From Woeseiaceae bacterium (GTDB taxonomy: Bacteria > Pseudomonadota > Gammaproteobacteria > Steroidobacterales > Woeseiaceae), in NCBI GenBank assembly GCA_021773035.1, contig JAJFKU010000001.1, positions 62,001-126,000 on the forward strand: a stretch of DNA of 64,000 nt. The letters run 5' to 3'. The notes below the pieces were generated by a model. The model was not told the origin of the DNA. It worked only from the letters and a program-made list of their open reading frames with translations, and searched no databases. Made by a program: the position numbers and the translations under genes. Positions 58,991 to 64,000 of this stretch are shown here, piece after piece (positions within the stretch are counted from its first letter, which is position 1; the number at the start of each line of letters is the position of its first letter).

Positions 58991-59998
58991 ATGATACGTA
59001 TAGCGGTTGTTGGTGCAGGTGGCTGGGGCAAGAACCTGGTCAGAAACTACTTCCAGATAGCGGAGGCGGATCTCAGGTACGTGTGTGACCTGGACGAGAA
59101 GAGGCTTGAGGCGGCGGAGAGTCAGTTCCCTGGCATTCGCACCACCAGCGATTTCGATGCACTGCTTCTCGATACGGAGCTGGACGCAGTCGTTATCGCT
59201 ACTTCCGCGCCGACACATTACAGTCTTGCAAAGCGGGCACTGCTGGCCAATAAGGACGTTTACGTCGAGAAACCGTTTGTTCTCGATGTGGCCGAAGCCA
59301 AAGAGTTGATCAAGCTCGCGGAGGATCGCGAGCGTATTCTGATGGTTGGGCACTTGCTCGAGTACCACCCGGTTGTAGAGAAGCTGCGGGAAATGATCAA
59401 GTCAGGGGAACTTGGCGACATCTACTATGTTTACAGCCAGAGGCTCAACCTCGGCACTGTGCGGCAGGATGAGAATGCGCTTTGGAATTTCGCGCCGCAC
59501 GATATCTCTTCAATTCTTTTCCTGCTCGGCAAGGAACCGGTCGATATTGCGGCCCGTGGCCAATCGTATCTGCGTGATGGCGTGGAAGATGTCGTGTTCT
59601 TCACGCTCACTTTCGCCGACAATTCGATGGCCAATATCCATGTGAGCTGGCTGGATCCGCACAAGGTTCGCAAACTGACCATCGTGGGTAGTAACAAGAT
59701 GGCCGTATTTGACGATCTGGAAGCGACCGAGAAACTTCGTATCTATGACAAGGGCGCAGAGTTTGCCACGGACTATGATTCCTATGCGGAATACGTCGGC
59801 TTGCGATTTGGCGATGTGACGATTCCATATATCAAGTCTGGTGAACCGCTGCGTACCGAATGCATGCATTTTCTCGACTGCATCAGGGATCGAACTCAAC
59901 CGCTGAGCGATGGTTACGATGGTCTGCGGGTTGTCAAAGTGCTAGACGCGGCGCAACGCTCATTGAAGAACAATGGTGTACCGGTTCTGCTCGACTAA
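58991..59998 (+). CDS. Gfo/Idh/MocA family oxidoreductase (WbpB-like candidate)
   Basis: IRIAVVGAGGWGKNLVRNYFQIA; VYVEKPFVLDVAEAKELIKLAEDR (EKP motif). Confidence 0.9.
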   Translation: MIRIAVVGAGGWGKNLVRNYFQIAEADLRYVCDLDEKRLEAAESQFPGIRTTSDFDALLLDTELDAVVIATSAPTHYSLAKRALLANKDVYVEKPFVLDVAEAKELIKLAEDRERILMVGHLLEYHPVVEKLREMIKSGELGDIYYVYSQRLNLGTVRQDENALWNFAPHDISSILFLLGKEPVDIAARGQSYLRDGVEDVVFFTLTFADNSMANIHVSWLDPHKVRKLTIVGSNKMAVFDDLEATEKLRIYDKGAEFATDYDSYAEYVGLRFGDVTIPYIKSGEPLRTECMHFLDCIRDRTQPLSDGYDGLRVVKVLDAAQRSLKNNGVPVLLD

Positions 59999-60010
59999 AG
60001 GGTTGAAGAT

Positions 60011-60301
60011 ATGCAAGACAAAATTCTGGAACTGATTATCCGGACTGCGCGCGAACTCGGCGAAGACGAGTTGTCATTGGGCGGGGACCTGGATGCCGAC
60101 ACCCGTCTCTTTGGCGCTGACGGTGTACTTGATTCGATGGGCCTCGTTACGTTGATAGTGGCAGTCGAGCAGGCGATCGAAGACGAGTTGGATGAGTCCG
60201 TGGCGCTCGCTGATGAAAAGGCCCTGTCGCAGGCCAGGAGCCCCTATCGGACAGTGTCGACTATGGCGGAATACGCGGCAGACCAGTTGCAGGGAGGCTA
60301 G
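60011..60301 (+). CDS. Stand-alone acyl-carrier-protein-like protein
   Basis: 96 aa, acidic; DTRLFGADGVLDSMGLVTLIVAVEQAIEDEL phosphopantetheine-Ser region (DSM in place of DSL). Confidence 0.8.
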   Translation: MQDKILELIIRTARELGEDELSLGGDLDADTRLFGADGVLDSMGLVTLIVAVEQAIEDELDESVALADEKALSQARSPYRTVSTMAEYAADQLQGG

Positions 60302-60304
60302 ACC

Positions 60305-61003
60305 ATGTCCAGTCCTGTGACGCTTATTACGGGAACACGTAAGGGCATCGGTCGCCATGTTGCTGAGCATTTCTGCAAGAAAGGGCATACGGTTATCGGC
60401 TGTAGCCGCGGTGAGTCAGACTGGGAGGACGAAAACTACCGCCATTTCATCGCAGACGTCTCTGATGAAGTTGCAGTCAAGAAAATATTCTCGGCGATTC
60501 GTAAGGAACACGGCCGCCTGGATATACTATTGAACAACGCGGGTATCGCGTCGATGAATCATTCCCTCCTGACGCCTGTAAAGACGGTGCAGCGCGTGAT
60601 GGAAACCAACGTCGTGGGCACCTTCCTGTTTTGCCGCGAGGCGGCGAAATTGATGAAGAAGAATAAATTTGGTCGCATCGTGAATTTCTCTACGGTGGCA
60701 GTTCCGCTCAAGCTGGAAGGCGAGGCCGCCTACGTCGCCTCGAAGGCGGCTGTTGAAGGATTGACCAACGTACTGGCCAGAGAATTCGCTGAGTTGGGGA
60801 TTACGGTCAATGCGGTCGGCCCGGTTCCTATTTCGACGGATCTTATTCGTGCCGTTCCAAAAGACAAGATCGATGCGCTGGTTGGCCGACAGCCGATCAA
60901 GCGCCTCGGCGAGATGGATGACGTGATCAATGTGGTCGAGTTCTTTGTTAGCCGTAGCAGCGACTTTGTAACCGGGCAGTGTCTGTACCTGGGAGGCGTC
61001 TAG
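60305..61003 (+). CDS. SDR family oxidoreductase (FabG-like)
   Basis: LITGTRKGIGRHVAEHF TGxxxGIG; NNAGI; YVASKAAVEG YxxxK. Confidence 0.92.
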   Translation: MSSPVTLITGTRKGIGRHVAEHFCKKGHTVIGCSRGESDWEDENYRHFIADVSDEVAVKKIFSAIRKEHGRLDILLNNAGIASMNHSLLTPVKTVQRVMETNVVGTFLFCREAAKLMKKNKFGRIVNFSTVAVPLKLEGEAAYVASKAAVEGLTNVLAREFAELGITVNAVGPVPISTDLIRAVPKDKIDALVGRQPIKRLGEMDDVINVVEFFVSRSSDFVTGQCLYLGGV

Positions 61004-62343
61004 TGCATATCGATTTTCTAAGGGAACAGTTCGCGAAGAACAGGGATTCCGACGCGCTGGTATGGCGCGACCAGGTTTTTTCGTACGAGCAGATCCTGGC
61101 AGAAATCGACGGCTGGGCCGACGTGCTTGAGAAGGAGAGCATCGCAAAGGGCTCGGTAGTCAGCATAGAGGCAGACTTCTCGCCGAAGGCAATCGCGCTG
61201 ATGCTTGCATTGATCGAGCGCAATTGCGTTGTGGTCCCGCTGAGTAGTTCGGTTCAGAACCAGATTCCGGAATTTCGCGAGATAGCCCAGGTTGAGGTCG
61301 TTATTTCCGTCAGCGACGAGGATGTGTCAGAAATATCCCGCACGGGCACCAAGGTCGATCATCCGGTCCTGGTAGATCTCCAGGCGAAGGCTCACCCCGG
61401 GTTGATCCTGTTTTCGTCAGGGTCTACGGGTAAGAGCAAAGCTGCGGTTCATGATTTCGTTCCCATGCTCGAGAAATACAAAGTACCGCGACACTCGCTA
61501 AGGACGATCTCGTTCCTGCTTTTTGATCATATTGGTGGCGTCAATACACTGCTCTACAACCTGTCGAATGCCGGATGCGTGATCACAGTCGCAGATCGAA
61601 AACCGGAAACTGTTTGTGCGGCGATCGAAAAGTACGGTGTTGAGCTGTTGCCTACGTCGCCGACGTTTCTCAACCTGATTCTCGTAAGCCGGGCTTACGA
61701 GGAGCACGAGTTGGGCGGCCTGAAGATGGTGACTTATGGCACAGAGGTCATGCCGGAGAGTACGTTGGAGCGATTTCACGAGTTGTTTCCCGACGTTCGT
61801 CTGCTGCAGACCTATGGCCTTTCCGAGGTTGGAATATTACGTTCCAAATCCCGATCGTCCGATTCATTGTGGGTCAAAGTTGGCGGAGAGGGGTTTGAGA
61901 CTCGCGTTGTCGACGGCATGCTCGAGATCAAGGCCAAGTCCGCGATGTTGGGTTACCTGAATGCGCCGAGTCCGTTTACGGAGGATGGCTGGTTCAAGAC
62001 CGGCGATGCCGTTGAAGTGGACGGTGAGTATATTCGGATACTCGGGCGCAAGTCTGAAATCATCAACGTTGGCGGTGAGAAAGTCTATCCGGCTGAGGTT
62101 GAAAGTACGCTGCAACTCATGGAAGGAGTTGACGAGGTCGTAGTTAAGGGCGAGCCGCACCCTCTTACTGGCAATATCGTTGTAGCTAACGTCAAGTTAG
62201 GTACCGATGAAACGCTTGCGCAATTCAGAAAACGCATGCGCGCTTTTTGCTCGTCCCGTCTTGCGCGATTCAAGATTCCACAGAAAGTAGAGCTGGTGGA
62301 GAATTCCTTGCACGGCGAGCGATTCAAGAAGATGAGGAAGTAG
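61003..62343 (+). CDS. AMP-dependent acyl-CoA/ACP ligase (ANL superfamily)
   Basis: LILFSSGSTGKSKAAVHDF P-loop; LQTYGLSEVGI; WFKTGDAVEVDGEYIRILGRKSEIINVGGEKVYPAEVE; GTG start overlaps preceding TAG. Confidence 0.9.
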   Translation: MHIDFLREQFAKNRDSDALVWRDQVFSYEQILAEIDGWADVLEKESIAKGSVVSIEADFSPKAIALMLALIERNCVVVPLSSSVQNQIPEFREIAQVEVVISVSDEDVSEISRTGTKVDHPVLVDLQAKAHPGLILFSSGSTGKSKAAVHDFVPMLEKYKVPRHSLRTISFLLFDHIGGVNTLLYNLSNAGCVITVADRKPETVCAAIEKYGVELLPTSPTFLNLILVSRAYEEHELGGLKMVTYGTEVMPESTLERFHELFPDVRLLQTYGLSEVGILRSKSRSSDSLWVKVGGEGFETRVVDGMLEIKAKSAMLGYLNAPSPFTEDGWFKTGDAVEVDGEYIRILGRKSEIINVGGEKVYPAEVESTLQLMEGVDEVVVKGEPHPLTGNIVVANVKLGTDETLAQFRKRMRAFCSSRLARFKIPQKVELVENSLHGERFKKMRK

Positions 62344-63047
62344 TGCATTCGGTCGAGCACAACAATCATACGCATCGCATCAGAGAGATCACCTGCGCCG
62401 ACACGGAGGATATGAACACCGTCGCAGACCTCCACATCGAATTGCTGGGGTTCGGTCCCATGGCGGCTCTCGGGAGACGATTTATTCGCGATGCCTGCTA
62501 CGCCAATAATATGCGGGACGGGCAGCTTCGAGTTTCTGTGTACGAAATCGATGGCGTCATTGGCGGTTTCATAGCGTACACGGATCAGTCTATTTCATTC
62601 CACAGGTCGTCGCTGAGCAAACACTGGTTCAAGACGGGTCTGACGCTGTTGATGTCGTTACTGGAAGACCCGAGACGAATCGCCGCACTCTGGAGGGCGT
62701 TTGCGGTCCTTGGCTCGCGCCGCTCGGAACAAGAAGTTGTCGGCGTGGACCCGATGGGCGAGGTCGTGTGTATCGCCGTTCAGCCGAAGTACCTGAAGTC
62801 AGAGTATCGTACAGAGAGCGGGGCGCGTGCGGGTGGCGCGTTGGTCGTTTACGCTGCGCATCAATTGAACGAACTGGGTGTGAGCATGATGCGAATGCTC
62901 GTAGACGACGACAACAAAGCCGTGCTGTTCCTGTACCGGGCGCTCGGCGCGAACTTCGAATCCTACGAGCAAGCCGGCAAGCCGACCGTACAGGTCTGGT
63001 TCGATATTCAGAAGCTGGTCCATGTTCGAGGCAATCCGTGGGCATAG
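62343..63047 (+). CDS. GNAT family N-acetyltransferase (start uncertain: GTG 62343 or ATG 62412)
   Basis: RVSVYEIDGVIGGFIAYTD; VVCIAVQPKYLKSEYRTESGARAGGALVVYAAHQLNELGVSMMRMLVDDDNKAVLFLYRALGANFES. Confidence 0.75.
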   Translation: MHSVEHNNHTHRIREITCADTEDMNTVADLHIELLGFGPMAALGRRFIRDACYANNMRDGQLRVSVYEIDGVIGGFIAYTDQSISFHRSSLSKHWFKTGLTLLMSLLEDPRRIAALWRAFAVLGSRRSEQEVVGVDPMGEVVCIAVQPKYLKSEYRTESGARAGGALVVYAAHQLNELGVSMMRMLVDDDNKAVLFLYRALGANFESYEQAGKPTVQVWFDIQKLVHVRGNPWA

Positions 63048-63059
63048 GTAGATACGTGC

Positions 63060-64000
63060 TCAGTTAGGACCTCGTGTTTTTCGCGCCGCGTAGGATATTT
63101 GCAGTGCCGCTCCTATTGATGCACCCAGTGTATTCATGACGACGTCGACCAACGAAGCGATTCGCTGCGGCGAAAAAAACTGAAGTAGCTCTGCGATCAG
63201 ACTCAACGAGCAGGCGGTCAGCGTCACTTGAAGGATGACGACGCCTGGTGCACGTCCGGCCAAAAATGCGGCAAGAGCAACGCCGAGAAAGAACGTGGCG
63301 ACGAAGTTGAGGAACATGTCTGTGCCGTTGAATATTTGCTTGTCCAGTCGAAGTATATTTTCCAGTTTGATAATGCGGGGCCACTCATAGCTGTGAAACG
63401 GGATTGACGTCCCGTCCTGCGCCTCAAGTCTGTATTGGCCCGTTGTCGGTATAGCCAGCCGAAGTACTGCATCTGATCGTGCGGTTTTTACCAGGTAAGA
63501 GCGGTGAATACCGGCGGCATCCGAGGCATCCGGGGCCGAGGCATACAGACGCAGCAACTCGAGTTGTCCAGCCCAGGGGTAATCACCCAGGTCGAGGTTT
63601 CCGATCACAAGGCGCGCGTCGAATGCCCAGTCCCGAGGTGGTCGATCCCACGCCGCCGATCCGGCGAAAACCCCGTCTGCGTACAGCGCGGCGCCATCCG
63701 CCGTTGCCACATAAAGATAGTGGCGGCTCTTCCCGGGACTGATCACGCCCGTGAATCGGGCGCTGCGATTCCTGTGCAGGACGGCGAGCGATTCGTTGTG
63801 TTGCTCCACAGCCCAGTTGAATTCCGGTCCGGTGGAATATGAGAGAATCGAGCCAACGTAACTACGCCCTGACATGGCTGGCCTGGCAACGAATTCTACA
63901 GCAAAGGGCGTGTTTACGAAGCTGGCAGAATTCAGGTCCACCGGCCCGGGAGGAGTGGTGACCAGGCTCCATATGCCGAATTCCAGCCCGTCAGGCCCGA
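63060..64000 (-). CDS. LamG/concanavalin A-like + VanZ-like fusion membrane protein; 5' end truncated by window edge
   Basis: Frame stays open to base 64000 on the minus strand; LamG-like N-terminus (LYADGVFAGSAAWDRPPRDWAFDARLVIGN) and VanZ-like C-terminus (LIAELLQFFSPQRIASLVDVVMNTLGASIGA). Confidence 0.75.
   Translation of the reverse strand, partial: GPDGLEFGIWSLVTTPPGPVDLNSASFVNTPFAVEFVARPAMSGRSYVGSILSYSTGPEFNWAVEQHNESLAVLHRNRSARFTGVISPGKSRHYLYVATADGAALYADGVFAGSAAWDRPPRDWAFDARLVIGNLDLGDYPWAGQLELLRLYASAPDASDAAGIHRSYLVKTARSDAVLRLAIPTTGQYRLEAQDGTSIPFHSYEWPRIIKLENILRLDKQIFNGTDMFLNFVATFFLGVALAAFLAGRAPGVVILQVTLTACSLSLIAELLQFFSPQRIASLVDVVMNTLGASIGAALQISYAARKTRGPN

Overview
This is a 64-kb gammaproteobacterial-type window dominated by an exosortase A (XrtA/EpsH)/PEP-CTERM exopolysaccharide locus. 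It contains: a truncated XrtA-type sugar transferase; gltX with tRNA-Ala(GGC) and tRNA-Glu(TTC); an orphan PrsK-like histidine kinase; a FemAB-like protein; a run of large secreted proteins (beta-helix, IPT-repeat, one PEP-CTERM protein); PrsT; the Wza/Wzz/tyrosine-kinase/outer-membrane-protein set; a polysaccharide deacetylase; fused XrtA-EpsI; several glycosyltransferases; an O-antigen-ligase-like protein; three AsnB-like amidotransferases; a Wzx-like flippase; a Wbp-type UDP-ManNAc3NAcA-like sugar pathway; and a small carrier-protein/ligase/SDR/GNAT module. The most interesting layer is regulatory. Two closely similar cyclic-di-GMP-I (GEMM) riboswitches, about 29 kb apart, each precede a secreted lipoprotein or beta-helix gene. 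One near-perfect and two one-mismatch sigma-54 (-24/-12) promoter candidates precede surface-protein genes, including the only recognisable PEP-CTERM substrate. Other points: an AsnB-like protein lacking the N-terminal glutaminase Cys, a G8 tract just before a GlyGly-CTERM-like anchor, a shared tandem Ig-like domain in adjacent genes, and absence from their usual positions of PrsR and the XrtA-associated ATPase. All family calls are from reading the supplied translations; no database search was run.
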